Shown here: piece after piece, positions 10,240-20,669 of the stretch
Numbering within the stretch: position 1 is the stretch's first letter
How the letters are laid out: each line of letters opens with the position of its first letter
NCBI GenBank assembly: GCA_001970955.1
Contig: MPUH01000093.1
Coordinates: 1 to 64,000, forward strand
DNA length: 64,000 bases
Source of the DNA: Stentor coeruleus
Taxonomy: Eukaryota; Ciliophora; Heterotrichea; Heterotrichida; Stentoridae
Direction of reading: 5' to 3'
Position numbers and translations under genes: made by a program
The notes under the pieces: generated by a model
Database searches by the model: none
The model's input: only the letters and a program-made list of their open reading frames with translations
Told to the model about the DNA's origin: nothing

Positions 10240-10663
10240 ATTATGGTAATTTACGAGTTTAGGATTGGTTGAATAAGGAATAGATTAAGATTTTTATGTA
10301 AAAGAAGTGTTTGAGTTTTTTTATGGTTTGTGTGAAATTATGAGTGATAAGATTGATTGAAGTAAGTTTTTTTGAGATAAAATTTTGAGAGGTTTTGGTT
10401 GGGGAAATGGGTTGGGATTAGGATTATTTAGAGATGATCATTTGAGGCTGCACTTGAGGTGTGATAAAGGTTTAATTTGTTATTGGTAATAAGAATTTTT
10501 AAGCACATCTTGTTATCATAATTCCAACATAATAATCATATAAATCCTATCATAAATTTTTTATACTCATATCATTCCATCCCCTTCTCACAAACCACTT
10601 ATCTTATCTCCACTATCTATAATCATAAAAGATCCAAAATCTCGAAGTTAATAAATTAACGGA
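10240..10663. other. divergent promoter region
   Basis: It lies between the minus FAM135 gene and the plus C2-like gene. Composition flips near 10500: C-poor before, G-poor after (10540-10640). This is a clean example of the flank skew. No conserved motif identified. Confidence 0.5.
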
Positions 10664-12151
10664 ATGAAAGTTCAATTGCTAAAAGCAGAAGGAAACTGGG
10701 TAGATTCTTGTCTAGGTTGTTACATCTCAGTTAACAACAACTTAGTAGATGTCATAACACCTCTAAACTCTATTCACGACACAAACATATTTGAAGTCCC
10801 ATCAACTGGACTTCTAAGAATAATACTCAAAGACATGGGTAATACAGAAGGTTATGTTGCAAGTCTTTCAATGCAAATAAATTTATTACCTTCATTTTCA
10901 GGTCATTGGCTTCCTCTCTTTGAAAACCCTTCAAGTGACCTTTTGTCTCATTTAGTGGATGAAGTCAAATCCCCAAGAATAATGTTTTTTATTCATTCTG
11001 ATATGTGTGATGATGAAATTTTTCTTACTCATCCTGAAATCCAAACTGAAAATATTTCTGAAATTGTTTTAGCTTCTGAGATTAGCTTTACTAAAGATAA
11101 TGACCAAGAACTTATTGCAACTTCACATTTCAATTGTCCTTTGGATATTATGGAACAGAAAAAACATCAGGATATTATTGAAATACTTACATCGGAGATT
11201 GATAATTATCAAGAATGTTTAGGTAAAGAAAAAGATACTAATAAATCTTTAAGAGAAAGGATTGATAATTTACTTGTTGCCCTTAAATCGCAAAATGATC
11301 GAGCTGTAACAAGAGAAAATTCTTTACTTGAATTGATTTCTGATAAGGAAAAAGAGATTTGCACGATACTGGAAATGAATAGAAGCTTGAAACAAAGTAA
11401 TAGGAAACTTGAGATTGAGAATAAAAATATATATGAAAAGTGTGAAAGGCTAAGTTTTGCTGTAGAAAGCTTACAAAGTATAGAAAAACAGTGTAATTAT
11501 TATCAGCAATTGCTTAAAAACACAGAGATTAATAATGAAAAACTCGTTAATACTGTTATGGAATTATCTAAAGTTGCTTGTGCTGAGTATTTTGATGTAG
11601 AAAATGTTATACGTAATGAAGAAAATGAAAAAGATCATCGGAAAAATACTGAAGGGGTCAGAGTGAGTAATATTCCTGAAAATGTAGCAACACCTGAGAA
11701 AAAGTATCAAGATATAGAAAAAATCAATGGTTTTATTGAGGTAGTTACAGAACAAATATCAGATTTTATAGACAAAGTTATAGGGAAAATGATTAAAATT
11801 GAACAATTATGCAAAATTGATGAATTTACTGTTAGGATTAACGATTATGATGTAGAATTCGCTATGACAAAAGATGGAGTTTGGATCAGGAGTGGTCAAA
11901 ATTTGATTGAAGCTGAAGACTTTTGGATAAAAAAAAGGAAAAATCAGTCTGAAACACTATTCCCGAATAATAACCCAGTATTTTTAAACGATAACATGCT
12001 AGAAAATGCAGCTAAAAAAGTAACGCAAAGAGTCTCACCAAAAAAGTCGATACTTAAACCTGTGAATATGCTTAGCAGATACAAAACTGCTTTAAGCAAA
12101 CCATTGTTAAAAGATACAAAGATCACAGATGGCAAAAAAAATTATAAGTAG
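10664..12151 (+). CDS. C2-like N-terminus plus coiled-coil protein
   Basis: A 495-aa protein. Residues 1-~105 look like a C2 domain: MKVQLLKAEGNW...DSCLGCYISVNNN at the start, LRIILKDMGNTEGYVAS in the middle and GHWLPLFEN near the end, the last matching the common C2 hWhxL segment. Calcium-binding Asp clusters are not clear, so it is probably Ca-independent. Residues ~165-310 are a long coiled coil. A small C-terminal region, IEQLCKIDEFTVRINDYDVEFAMTKDGVWIR, resembles a repeat of a compact beta unit, and the tail is basic. No named orthologue recognised; a cytoskeletal or basal-body linker role would fit but is inference. Confidence 0.7.
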   Translation: MKVQLLKAEGNWVDSCLGCYISVNNNLVDVITPLNSIHDTNIFEVPSTGLLRIILKDMGNTEGYVASLSMQINLLPSFSGHWLPLFENPSSDLLSHLVDEVKSPRIMFFIHSDMCDDEIFLTHPEIQTENISEIVLASEISFTKDNDQELIATSHFNCPLDIMEQKKHQDIIEILTSEIDNYQECLGKEKDTNKSLRERIDNLLVALKSQNDRAVTRENSLLELISDKEKEICTILEMNRSLKQSNRKLEIENKNIYEKCERLSFAVESLQSIEKQCNYYQQLLKNTEINNEKLVNTVMELSKVACAEYFDVENVIRNEENEKDHRKNTEGVRVSNIPENVATPEKKYQDIEKINGFIEVVTEQISDFIDKVIGKMIKIEQLCKIDEFTVRINDYDVEFAMTKDGVWIRSGQNLIEAEDFWIKKRKNQSETLFPNNNPVFLNDNMLENAAKKVTQRVSPKKSILKPVNMLSRYKTALSKPLLKDTKITDGKKNYK

Positions 12152-12333
12152 TGATTTGTAATTAAATGTGAATTATCCCAATTTAAAAACTACAATTAGA
12201 TTATGATTGGGAATAAGTCATAATTAAAGATTTTAATCTAAAACAAGTCTTTGGGTCTCTTAATTTTAATAATATTTTAAACTAAACCAACAGTTTTTAT
12301 TATCATGCAAAAGTTAAATTTAAATTTATATTA

Positions 12334-13101
12334 ATGTCGTTAGGAAAAGCATACAAGGGTATTTTCGATAAAAACTTGATTGATTCATCAGATACACTTA
12401 ACACATACAAACAATACTTTGGTAAAGATTTTGAAGACCTTAACCGTCATGATGAACCTGTTAATATCATGAGTTCGCCTTTAGATTCACAAATGTCTTC
12501 ACAATTCTCAGAAATCAGTAAAAGTTCATTCGATTTAGACGGAGTGCGTTTTTCTCAGGAAATCGAAAAAATCCTGGCAAAGCACCTAAAGCAATCAAGT
12601 ATTGTAGAAAAAAACGTTAAAAACAACTATCAAGGTCTCCTTAACGGGCTTAAAGGGTCTTCACTCGGTAAAATCTCCGAAGTCTCATACGAGGACAGCC
12701 AAAAAGAAAACCAAAACGATAGCAAAAGAAGTAATCTAGACCTAGAAAACGATAGTAAAAATCCTTCCTTTATAAACCCAGAATCTCATTCCCTACTAAC
12801 AGAAAACCTAAACAAAAATCCTGAAACAAAACAAAAAAAGCAAGTCATATGCAACACCCACGCAAGTTTAAGGAATTCCACATTTGCTTTAACAAACCGT
12901 ATTTTCTGTTTAAAATGTAGTGCTGAAGTATATACTAATGTTAACTATCAAATGAAAAAAATGAATATCTGGGGCTCAATAGGTTTTTTTTTCGAAGCTA
13001 TAAAATGCTGTGGTGAGCCAAGACTTCTGAGTAGGTATCAAGAACTTGTCCACACATGTAAAAACTGTGGATCTATAGTAGCGAAAATAAGCACAAACTA
13101 A
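12334..13101 (+). CDS. protein with LITAF-like zinc ribbon at C-terminus
   Basis: A 255-aa protein. The first 165 residues are Ser/Asn-rich and probably disordered. Residues ~170-255 hold two CxxC knuckles, FCLKCSAEV and HTCKNCGSIVAKI, separated by a short amphipathic or hydrophobic stretch with a lone Cys pair (WGSIGFFFEAIKCCGEP). This order, CxxC, hydrophobic helix, then H-x-C-x-x-C, is the LITAF-like domain plan, in which the helix inserts into endosomal membranes while the knuckles share one zinc. The hydrophobic part is shorter and more polar than in animal LITAF. Assignment rests on the pattern, not on full similarity. Confidence 0.6.
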   Translation: MSLGKAYKGIFDKNLIDSSDTLNTYKQYFGKDFEDLNRHDEPVNIMSSPLDSQMSSQFSEISKSSFDLDGVRFSQEIEKILAKHLKQSSIVEKNVKNNYQGLLNGLKGSSLGKISEVSYEDSQKENQNDSKRSNLDLENDSKNPSFINPESHSLLTENLNKNPETKQKKQVICNTHASLRNSTFALTNRIFCLKCSAEVYTNVNYQMKKMNIWGSIGFFFEAIKCCGEPRLLSRYQELVHTCKNCGSIVAKISTN

Positions 13102-13123
13102 AGTTTAAATTTTTTTTTACTAA

Positions 13124-13531
13124 CTAGATAACGTAATTATATTGCCAACAAGCAAGAGATGAGAAATCTGATCTATGAAGAGTGATTTGATCAGTATAAG
13201 GACCTTTTATTGCTGGGGCTTGAAGGGAAATATTATAGGTTTCAGTTGTTCCTTTAGCATATTCCTTATCTACAGTTTGATAAGTGTAATGCCACTTTTC
13301 AGTACCTTTTCTTTGAGCTATATAAATTTGATGGACTGTTTCTTTTGATAGAAAAATCCCAGTAAATGTTATGGCGTATTGCTCGGAGTTACCTGGAGGG
13401 AATGGATTTATAATAAATGAGGTTATGTTAAAACTTGGATTTTTATCACAGGACTCGCCGGATTGGAGCATTTCTAAAGGACTGTTTGCTAAAGATAAAG
13501 CAATAAGCATAGACAATATTAAAATCCTCAT
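13124..13531 (-). CDS. secreted ML (MD-2-related lipid-recognition) domain protein
   Basis: A 135-aa protein with a signal peptide at residues 1-15 (MRILILSMLIALSLA). The mature part has SCDKNPSFNITSFIINPFPPGN, matching the first strand and the Pro-Pro turn of ML domains, then YAITFTGIFLS and a C-terminal SSLACWQYN. ML proteins such as NPC2 bind sterols or phospholipids inside a beta sandwich. Two clear cysteines (about 28 and 129) could pair. It starts at an ATG, ends TAG, and is convergent with the LITAF-like gene 22 bases away. The ligand is unknown. Confidence 0.75.
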   Translation of the reverse strand: MRILILSMLIALSLANSPLEMLQSGESCDKNPSFNITSFIINPFPPGNSEQYAITFTGIFLSKETVHQIYIAQRKGTEKWHYTYQTVDKEYAKGTTETYNISLQAPAIKGPYTDQITLHRSDFSSLACWQYNYVI

Positions 13532-14555
13532 ATTTATTATAATTAATTCACCAGATAATCAAATTGTCAGAATAAAAAGTATTATATAATTAGGATGATA
13601 AAAGGATAATTTGTGTTTTTGAAGAGGTTGGATTGATGATTGAATATTAGAAAGTTGAAAGTGGTTGATACAACTTTTATATGTTTTTGGTTTATTATGG
13701 AAAATGTATAGTGATAATTAATTACTTTTTTTATATTGGTTACTTTAAGTTGGTCTAATAATTTGGTATTGATAAATATAATTGATAAGGCAAAAGTGTA
13801 ATTTCTATTAGAGTAAATTGGTTGTTGGGTTACTATTAAATTTTAATATTTACTAAAGGGTATTTTTCANATTACTTTAAGTTGGTCTAATAATTTGGTA
13901 TTGGTAAATATAATTGATAAGGCAAAAGTGTAATTTTTATTAGAGTAAATTGGTTGTTGGGTTACTATTAAATTTTAATATTTACTAAAGGGTATTTTTC
14001 ATATGATTATTTTATGGTAGAAAGTATTGGAAACTTGATTTAAGATAGAGATAGCACGTTATGTAAAAGAAACTTTATATTTGTTCAACAATGAAGTAAA
14101 AAATTTTCCCGGGTGATGAAGTATTGGAATAAAGGTAATGATTTAAAGTTCAAGACTTAAGTATTTTGCGGATTTTTATTGTATTAATAATTTTTTATAA
14201 TAATTAGGTTTAAGATGATATTTTAAGAACAACTTTTAATTTGCCAATAGTTTGATTAGAAATTTGTATGTATCTAATAATTTTTATTCTTATAAACATA
14301 TAATATAACTATATGAGCTTTATTAATTTGAAAGATTTACACAATTCTCATTTTATCCAAAAACTCCCTGAAAATTCTAATAATCTCTATAAATTCATCT
14401 TAACCCTTATTACAATTTTTCCCCTACTTCAAAAATCATAACCTCAAGACGCTTATTTTCCTAGTAATTTACCCAATCCTTTAACTTTAATATTATCAAA
14501 AATCATACAAAACTTATCCCATAAACTATTAAAACAAAAATTCCATATATAATAT
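13532..14555. other. divergent intergenic with an N-joined duplication
   Basis: This 1-kb gap separates the ML gene (minus) and eIF4G (plus). It contains a 130-base direct duplication across the N at 13870. The left part is C-poor and the right part (14330-14550) G-poor, as expected for two divergent 5' flanks. No coding frame seen. Confidence 0.6.
13740..14001. repeat. 130-bp direct copies flanking N at 13870
   Basis: Copy one (13740-13869) and copy two (13872-14001) are offset by 132 bases and differ at two sites (A/G and C/T). With a single N between them this looks like two contig ends that overlap but were not merged. Confidence 0.85.
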
Positions 14556-16522
14556 ATGAGTAGGGTAAACTACAAACAGGTTGCTCGAATTAGTTCTGCG
14601 CCTCCTGATGAAGGAGAGCCTGATCTAAAATACAACCCTTCATTCAATTTAGACGCTGCAGAGTTCAGACCAAGTTTATCTTTAAGCATAAAACCAAATT
14701 TTATGCAGAAACAAACAAACAAAGAACTTAGGGCAAATGCTTCATCATATGAGCCTATAAAGCCAAAAATATTATCATCAGATGCTCCAAGTTTTGAATT
14801 CAAATCAAGCGCTTTAGAATTCGTCCCATCATTTTTGACCTCTCCAACACTATCTGAAAGTACACCAACACTGATTGAAAATACACCAATTTATGTGCCA
14901 ACTTTTACAAGTAAATTAAAAGAACCATTTAAAGACCCTTTTAGTGTTTCTGATTTTATTATAGAACCTATAAAACCTGAAGTTTCAGTTGCTGATGAAA
15001 AAACTCCTGTTAAAATTTTAGAATTTGAAGAAACTAATACTGATCTTATAATTCAACATAATGAGCCTGTTATTGAAAAAATAGATGATTTTAGAGAAGA
15101 AATTAAAATAAAAGAAACTCAAGAGGTCTTAGAAGTCAAAAATGAAAATCTTGTATTANTACTGATCTTATAATTCAACATAATGAGCCTGTTATTGAAA
15201 AAATAGATGATTTTAAAGAAGAAATTAAAATAAAAGAAACTCAAGAGGTCTTAGAAGTCAAAAATGAAAATCTTGTATTAGAAGAACCTGTTGAAAATAA
15301 AGAATCTTTTGAAAATAAAGAATCTCTTCCTACAGTTTTAAATGAGGAATTAGAAAAAATATCAAGACCTCCAGATATGTATGAAGATGATTATAAAGAA
15401 GATGAGTATATAGAAGAAAATAATGAAGAAGATAAAAAAATTATTGAAGTGCCGAAGAAAAGGGTTTACGACTTTGACGATATAAAGAATTTGAAGTGCG
15501 AGTTTTTTAAAGACCCGAATTTTTTCGTCATCCCAGTTGCGATTTTAGAAATCAAAGAACGGGTTGTTGTTGAGACTACAAAGCCAGGTCGTGGGGGAAA
15601 GCGTCAAGGTGAAGATAGAAAAATAAGAGAAACTATAAGAGTAACATGGAGAAAAGCTAAAACCGCCGAAGAACAAAAGATAAGCGATAAAGCAAAAGAG
15701 TACACAAGAAAGTTTACTGTAACCGTAGCCGAACAAGAAGCCATAAAGAAAAAAGTCAGAATCACACTTAATAAACTGTCTCCAAATAACTTAGAAAAAC
15801 TCAGTAACGAAATGCTTGAAACATGTAAAAAGTCTCATGATTATCTCAAACTTGTAGTTTCAGGGATTTTCGAAAAAGCATGGTCTGAAACTAAATATAC
15901 ACAGATGTACTCAAGCATCTGTAAATATCTTAAACAAAGTTTCGAAGATTTCAAATATCCTGATACTGATTCATCACGTCTACCTCAAACTAAAAACTAT
16001 TTCAAATATGAACTTTTATACATGTGTGAAGAAACTTTCAAAAAAAACCCTGAAGAAAATGACTTGGCTTCTTTACCAGAAAATAAAAAACAAGAAATCT
16101 TAGACAAACTTAAAAAGAAAACTTTAGGAAATGTGAGATTTATAGGAGAACTTTTCAATGTAAACCTCATAACAGCTAATATAATCCTTGAATGTATTAC
16201 AAGTCTTTTAGACCTTTTTGAAAAAGATGTTAATGAAGACAAGCTTGAAGGAGCATGTGTTCTTTTACTAACTGGTGCAGGAAGTTTTGAAAGACCAAAA
16301 CTCAAAGATGAGACTGAAAGGATATATAAAAGGCTTAAAAATATAGAAACTGGGTTTAATATTTCAACAAAAAACAAATTCAAAATCTTAGATTTACAAG
16401 AACATAGAGAGGCTGGGTGGAAAAACCTTGAAAAAGGAGAACTTAAAAAAGTTGAAGAAATACATGCAGATTTCCATAATGAACAGAATGAAATACTCAA
16501 GAGACACGGATATAATAATTAG
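14556..16522 (+). CDS. EIF4G: translation initiation factor eIF4G (MIF4G domain)
   Basis: Scaffold of the cap-binding complex that recruits eIF4A and the small ribosomal subunit. The C-terminal half is a MIF4G HEAT domain: VRITLNKLSPNNLEKLSNEM, then KYTQMYSSICKYL, FKYELLYMCEETF, NVRFIGELFNVNLI and CVLLLTGAGSF. A KKRVYDFDDIKNL segment sits where eIF4E-binding YxxxxL motifs lie, but with Ile for Leu. The N-terminus carries two PAM2-like motifs (residues 30-39 and 82-91). The reading frame is interrupted at the N at 15159, where 121 bases are duplicated. Removing one copy plus the N gives exactly 615 codons with no interruption, so I treat the gene as intact (614 aa). The C-terminal HEAT2 and W2 domains of animal eIF4G are absent. 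Confidence 0.9.
14643..14672 (+). other. PAM2-like motif 1 in eIF4G
   Basis: FNLDAAEFRP (residues 30-39) fits the PAM2 consensus LNxxAxEFxP at all fixed positions except Phe for Leu. PAM2 binds the MLLE domain of poly(A)-binding protein. Confidence 0.65.
14799..14828 (+). other. PAM2-like motif 2 in eIF4G
   Basis: FKSSALEFVP (residues 82-91) keeps Ala, Glu-Phe and Pro of PAM2 but has Lys in place of the Asn. It is weaker than motif 1. Confidence 0.45.
15038..15280. repeat. 121-bp direct copies flanking N at 15159
   Basis: Copies 15038-15158 and 15160-15280 differ at one site. Collapsing them restores the eIF4G frame, supporting an assembly join. Confidence 0.9.
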
Positions 16523-16541
16523 AATAGGCAATTATTATAGA

Positions 16542-19304
16542 CTATTCTTCAAGGACCGGAGGACTACGATCACCGGTATTTGAGATTAAGCTTTGAATCG
16601 ATGGGTGAAGTTTACCTTGAGTTGTGCTTTTGGTTTTTTCACAGAGTTTTTTTAGCATTTCTGTGTATTTTGAAGAAAGAGATCGACGATGCATGGACAT
16701 TCCTCGAGATGATGGAATACCAATAGTTTCTTGAAGAGCCATGTATTGATGAATCCAATGACCTATAACTTCATGTAGTTTGCTTATTTCTTCTTGTTTT
16801 CTTTTTAGTTCTTCTTGACAATTGTTTTTGTATTCAAGCATAATTGCTTTGATTTTACGCTGGTGGTTGTCGTGAGATTGCTTTAGTTGGTCAGTTATTG
16901 TCCCTAAGACATCTTTGTATTTTTTCGATTCAGTTCTTGCAACTTCGATACCGATTTTTAGTTCTTTGTTATAGTTTCGATGGATGTAAATTTGAGCTTC
17001 AGCGTCCCAGGAATCAACTTTTTCTTCTTTTGCTTCGTTTTTGTGCTTTTCAAGTTCTGCTTCGGTCATGCTTTTTGTCATATGGCAGCTTAGATTTGTA
17101 ATTGATCTTTTGAATATAGGTCTTACAAATTTAGCTGTTGATGAAAATTCGCCTTGGATAAATTCTTTTTCTAGCCTATGATAATATTTGACAATTTTAG
17201 AGTATGACCGATGCAAATAGTTTAAAATATCTTCTAAAATGTCAATTCTGTTACTTTGTAGTTTATTTTCATATCTTTTAACTTTGAGCTTTTCTTTTAA
17301 TAAAGAATTTTTGCATAATAGTGAATGCAGAGTAAGGCTTAAGTCATTGTTTATTATTTCTGCTCTGTTTGGCTATTACTGTAATACTTGATTTTTCATG
17401 TTTAATAATGTGTGCTTTATATCAACTTTAGAAGGATCCTGGAGTTTGCCACGTAGGTAGTTGCTATATTCTCCAATTTGATTTACTAAATTGTAATCAA
17501 TAGGCAAGTTAATAAATTTTTCTGATACTTCACCAGTAAGTTCATCATCACTCTCTTCAGTAGTAACCTAAATTTATCTTACAAGTAAACCTTTCGCCCA
17601 TCCATTATCTTGCACTTCAAACTCACAAGCTCCAGGCATTCGATCATTTTTCACAGCAAGTTTTCTTTCAAGTTTTGCTACATATCTACTCATAATAGCC
17701 ATCTGATTTCTTAAATGCGCATTTTCTTTTATATACATATTCCTATCATCTTGTTGTTTATGATGTTCTAACAATAATTTGTGGTACATTTCATAATATT
17801 CATGAGCCTTTTCTTCGCTTTTTAAAAGTTTTTCTCTCATTGTTTTAATTTTACTTCTTAATTCTTTGTTATCTTCCTTCATTTCATTAATAACCTCAGC
17901 ATAATCCTCGTTTTTATTTTTTTCCTCATGGTTTTTCCCCTCGATATCACAAATTTCCATTTTACTTGTCTTAAGATTTAATGTTCCAATAAACGGGTTT
18001 TGGATTATAGGTAAAGATGCTCTATTTTCTGTTATAAAAATCTGCCTATCACTATAGTTTTTTGATATCTCAATAGACCTTCTTTTAGGTGAATTATTAA
18101 GTGGTGAAACTTCCAAACTTTGAAAACTTTTAATTTGCGCCCTGGCATCAATAAGTTTTTTCCTATATAATTCTTACTTAAGATCTTCAATAATTTTTAA
18201 ATAACATTCTGAATTGCTTTTTATGTTCATTTTAGCATTAGTTCTAATTTTCTTAGCTCTCTGGGCAAATTTCAAAGTCTTAATAGTTTCTTCTAAGTTT
18301 CTAACTGAAGGTGAACATGTTATAATAAGTGAGGTTTTATAATTACCTCCTAAACTTTCTTGTAAAAGTCTTGTAAGTTTAGAATCTCTATATGGTATAT
18401 GTTCTGACATACTAGTTAATGCATGAATAACATTACCTAAAGCAGAAAGGCTTAAATTGATTTTCTTAGCTTCATCCAAATTAGTCCCACTAACCCCAGT
18501 ATCTTTGATTTTTTCACTACCAGCCAGATCGATCAAATTTAAAACCCCTTTCTTTTCTGTATCATTTAAAAACTTTTGTCTGATTTCTAATGAAAATAAT
18601 TGATGACTTCTTGAACTAACCTGATTCATCCTAGTACTAGCTACAGTTCTAGCTTTTTCTCCAGTTTCTAATACATTAAAAACTTCTTCTTCACTTGCAA
18701 CAAAAACTTCAGTCAACCCTTCAACATAAATTCCTCTTTGAGCACATTCTTTGATTTTTAAAGCTTCATTTCCACTTAATAAATCTCTTAAGGATTCTTT
18801 ATAAATTTCAAGCATAGAGCATTTTAATGTATATTCAATATCTAAAGGGGCAAATGATGCGGAACGGAAAATTTGTCCTACTGTTCTTGGAATTACCCCT
18901 CGTGATATTGAATCATAAATACTACCCATCATAGTATAAGTTTTACCTGAACCAGTCTGACCATATGCAAAGATAGTTCCGTTGTATCCTTCAAGGATAT
19001 CAGAAACAGTTGGAAAGCCTGTGAATTCGTAAACTTCTTCTTGGGAAGAAGAAGATGGAAAAACTCTATCACAAACATAAGGCTCATAGGTTTCTCCTTG
19101 TGGGACTAGAACTGTAGTTTCGTTTGGGAACTCAAATTTGAGCGGGGTTTCTTCACCAAAATCTTTTTCTATTGGAATCAGAGGCCGGAATCTTGCTATA
19201 ACTTTGATGTTGGTGTTTCTTTTGCATAAACCTGGGGTTAATGGGGATTCATCTGGCTGCTTTGTTTGGCATTTTGTTAAGCTCCTATGGAGGCTACGAC
19301 TCAT
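16542..19304 (-). CDS. kinesin-1-like motor protein
   Basis: Four exons joined by three 15-nt introns give 905 aa, with total coding length an exact multiple of three. Residues ~30-360 are an N-terminal kinesin motor: GQTGSGKTYTM (P-loop), SSRSHQLF (switch I), NLIDLAGSEK (switch II) and YRDSKLTRLLQESLGGNYKT. The best resemblance is to kinesin heavy chain (EGLTEVFVASEEEVFNVLE region). The remainder is coiled coil, including KTMREKLLKSEEKAHEYYEMYHK-like heptads and EELKRKQEEISKLHE near the end. The tail is basic with a possible regulatory segment, RGMSMHRRSLSSKY. It is convergent with eIF4G, 19 bases apart. The plus-end direction is inferred from the N-terminal motor. Cargo is unknown; class 1 rather than class 7 is a judgement. 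Confidence 0.88.
17365..17379 (-). other. 15-nt intron 3 of kinesin gene
   Basis: On the sense strand GTAATAGCCAAACAG. Splicing joins KNQVLQ to AEIINN and leaves the frame open for the whole of the last exon. Confidence 0.85.
17568..17582 (-). other. 15-nt intron 2 of kinesin gene
   Basis: Sense GTAAGATAAATTTAG, phase 0, after WAKGLL; it contains an in-frame TAA. Confidence 0.88.
18163..18177 (-). other. 15-nt intron 1 of kinesin gene
   Basis: Sense GTAAGAATTATATAG, phase 2, directly after the motor and neck region (IIEDL); it fuses the motor to the coiled-coil stalk. Confidence 0.9.
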
Positions 19305-19925
19305 TTATCTAATTTCTGTAATGGATATGATTAAGATAGAAATAGAGTACAGATGAAAAAACTTGAAATAAGAAATTGATTAGGATTACTTGATATTACT
19401 GATAATTAAATGATAAAAGATTAGATTGAGTTTGTTGTGAGTTTTTTAGAATAGCCTAGAAATTTAGTAGGGATTTTATGTGTAGTTTTTAAAATTTGAA
19501 TTAAATAAATTTGGTTTGGGAATTAAAAAAAGAAAATTTGTGTTAATTAAAAGATTAATATAGATGATGATTGGGTATAGAAGGATTTTTGATTTTTAGT
19601 GTTGTTCACATGGATAATAAAACTAAAAAATCTAAACTCTAACACTCAAGTCCTTATTCATCAAAAAAACTTAATGATTAAAAAATACTTTATTCACATC
19701 TCAAGCACAACTTCACCAACTCAATCAGCTTTCCATAAGTAATTTCAGCTTCCAATATCTCAAAATGCCCTCTAAATTCAAAAGTTTTCAATCAGCCACT
19801 ACAAACATCTCAAGCCCAGATAAAACCCTCAATAATAAACACAAAATCTATATTTTCAGTCTACTCTTTATCCATAATCTAATTAAAGGGGCTTCAAAAA
19901 CTTTATATTTTATATAAAGGGGGCT
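19305..19925. other. divergent intergenic, kinesin and first zinc-finger gene
   Basis: C-poor to about 19610, then G-poor and C/A-rich, matching two divergent 5' flanks. AATTAAAGGGGCTTC at about 19881-19895 and TATATAAAGGGGG at 19911-19923 are the only G-runs in the second half and resemble the element before the other two zinc-finger genes. Confidence 0.6.
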
Positions 19926-19927
19926 AT
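19911..19927 (+). promoter_or_regulatory. TATA plus GGGGGCTAT element, zinc-finger gene 1
   Basis: TATATAAAGGGGGCTAT runs into the start codon. The G-run stands out in a G-poor flank and is shared with the two paralogues downstream. Confidence 0.5.
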
Positions 19928-20642
19928 GGCAGCGAATTTTTATGATCTCACATTGTTACTAGGAGTCCAGCATGTAACAAACCAATATTCAGACAAGGCT
20001 GACTCATTTTTAGAACAGTTCACAATCAGGCCAACACCTTTCTGGAAGCATTTTCCTGAAATACTCAAACAACTTAAACGTTATTATGGCCTTAAAATAA
20101 TATCATCAATATTCCAAGTATCTCATTATTTTGTAAATTTGATACTTGAATCAGGAGTTCGTGGAGGACAGTGTTTATTATGTGATAAGTTTTTTTATCA
20201 AATCAAAAGGCATATGGTAGAAAAACATGATTTTAATGAAGAAAACTGTGTTGGTTTTTATAAACTGTTTAGTTCAGCGTTTTATCATATGCCAACTGAT
20301 TTCAAACCTTTACGTAAAGCGAATTCAATACTTAAGTCCAAACCAAAAATGTTGAAAATACGTAAATTTGTAGAAAACTCTGAAGTTAACCCTTTTAGGC
20401 ATTTTTATGTTGTAAAAGGGCCATTGAATACTGTAAAACCAAGAAACGAGTGTGTTGTATGTATAGAATGTGGGCAAATTGTTAGTAGGAATAGGAAAAT
20501 CGAACATGATAGAGTACATAGGAAGACTGAACATATTGAATGTCTTGGATGTGGACAGTTTTTTAAAAGTAAACATTTTGCTAATCATATCCTTCAATGC
20601 TTTAATATTAAAACAGAGGATAATCTTAGACTTAATATGTAA
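19926..20642 (+). CDS. tandem zinc-finger paralogue 1, function unknown
   Basis: A 238-aa protein. Residues 1-78 form a conserved N-terminal module opening MAANFYDLTLLLGVQHVTN, shared with the next two genes. Finger one is Cys83-Cys86-His96-His101; finger two is Cys179-Cys182-His194-His198; a third C2HC-like knuckle is Cys206-Cys209-His221-Cys225. Between fingers one and two is a conserved SAFYHMPTDFK segment. It is the first of three head-to-tail paralogues; the next start is 27 bases after this stop. Nucleic-acid binding is likely from the fingers, but the N-terminal module matches no family I know. It could derive from a transposase DNA-binding region, but no catalytic domain is present. 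Confidence 0.75.
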   Translation: MAANFYDLTLLLGVQHVTNQYSDKADSFLEQFTIRPTPFWKHFPEILKQLKRYYGLKIISSIFQVSHYFVNLILESGVRGGQCLLCDKFFYQIKRHMVEKHDFNEENCVGFYKLFSSAFYHMPTDFKPLRKANSILKSKPKMLKIRKFVENSEVNPFRHFYVVKGPLNTVKPRNECVVCIECGQIVSRNRKIEHDRVHRKTEHIECLGCGQFFKSKHFANHILQCFNIKTEDNLRLNM

Positions 20643-20650
20643 TTTAGTTT

Positions 20651-20669
20651 TTTATGGGGGTTATAATTT
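20651..20669 (+). promoter_or_regulatory. GGGGGTTATAA element, zinc-finger gene 2
   Basis: TTTATGGGGGTTATAATTT fills most of the 27-base gap between zinc-finger genes 1 and 2 and ends at the ATG. Confidence 0.5.

Noticed and set aside
14556-16522. eIF4G as a frameshifted pseudogene
   Set aside because: The break coincides with an N between duplicated copies; collapsing them yields one intact frame.
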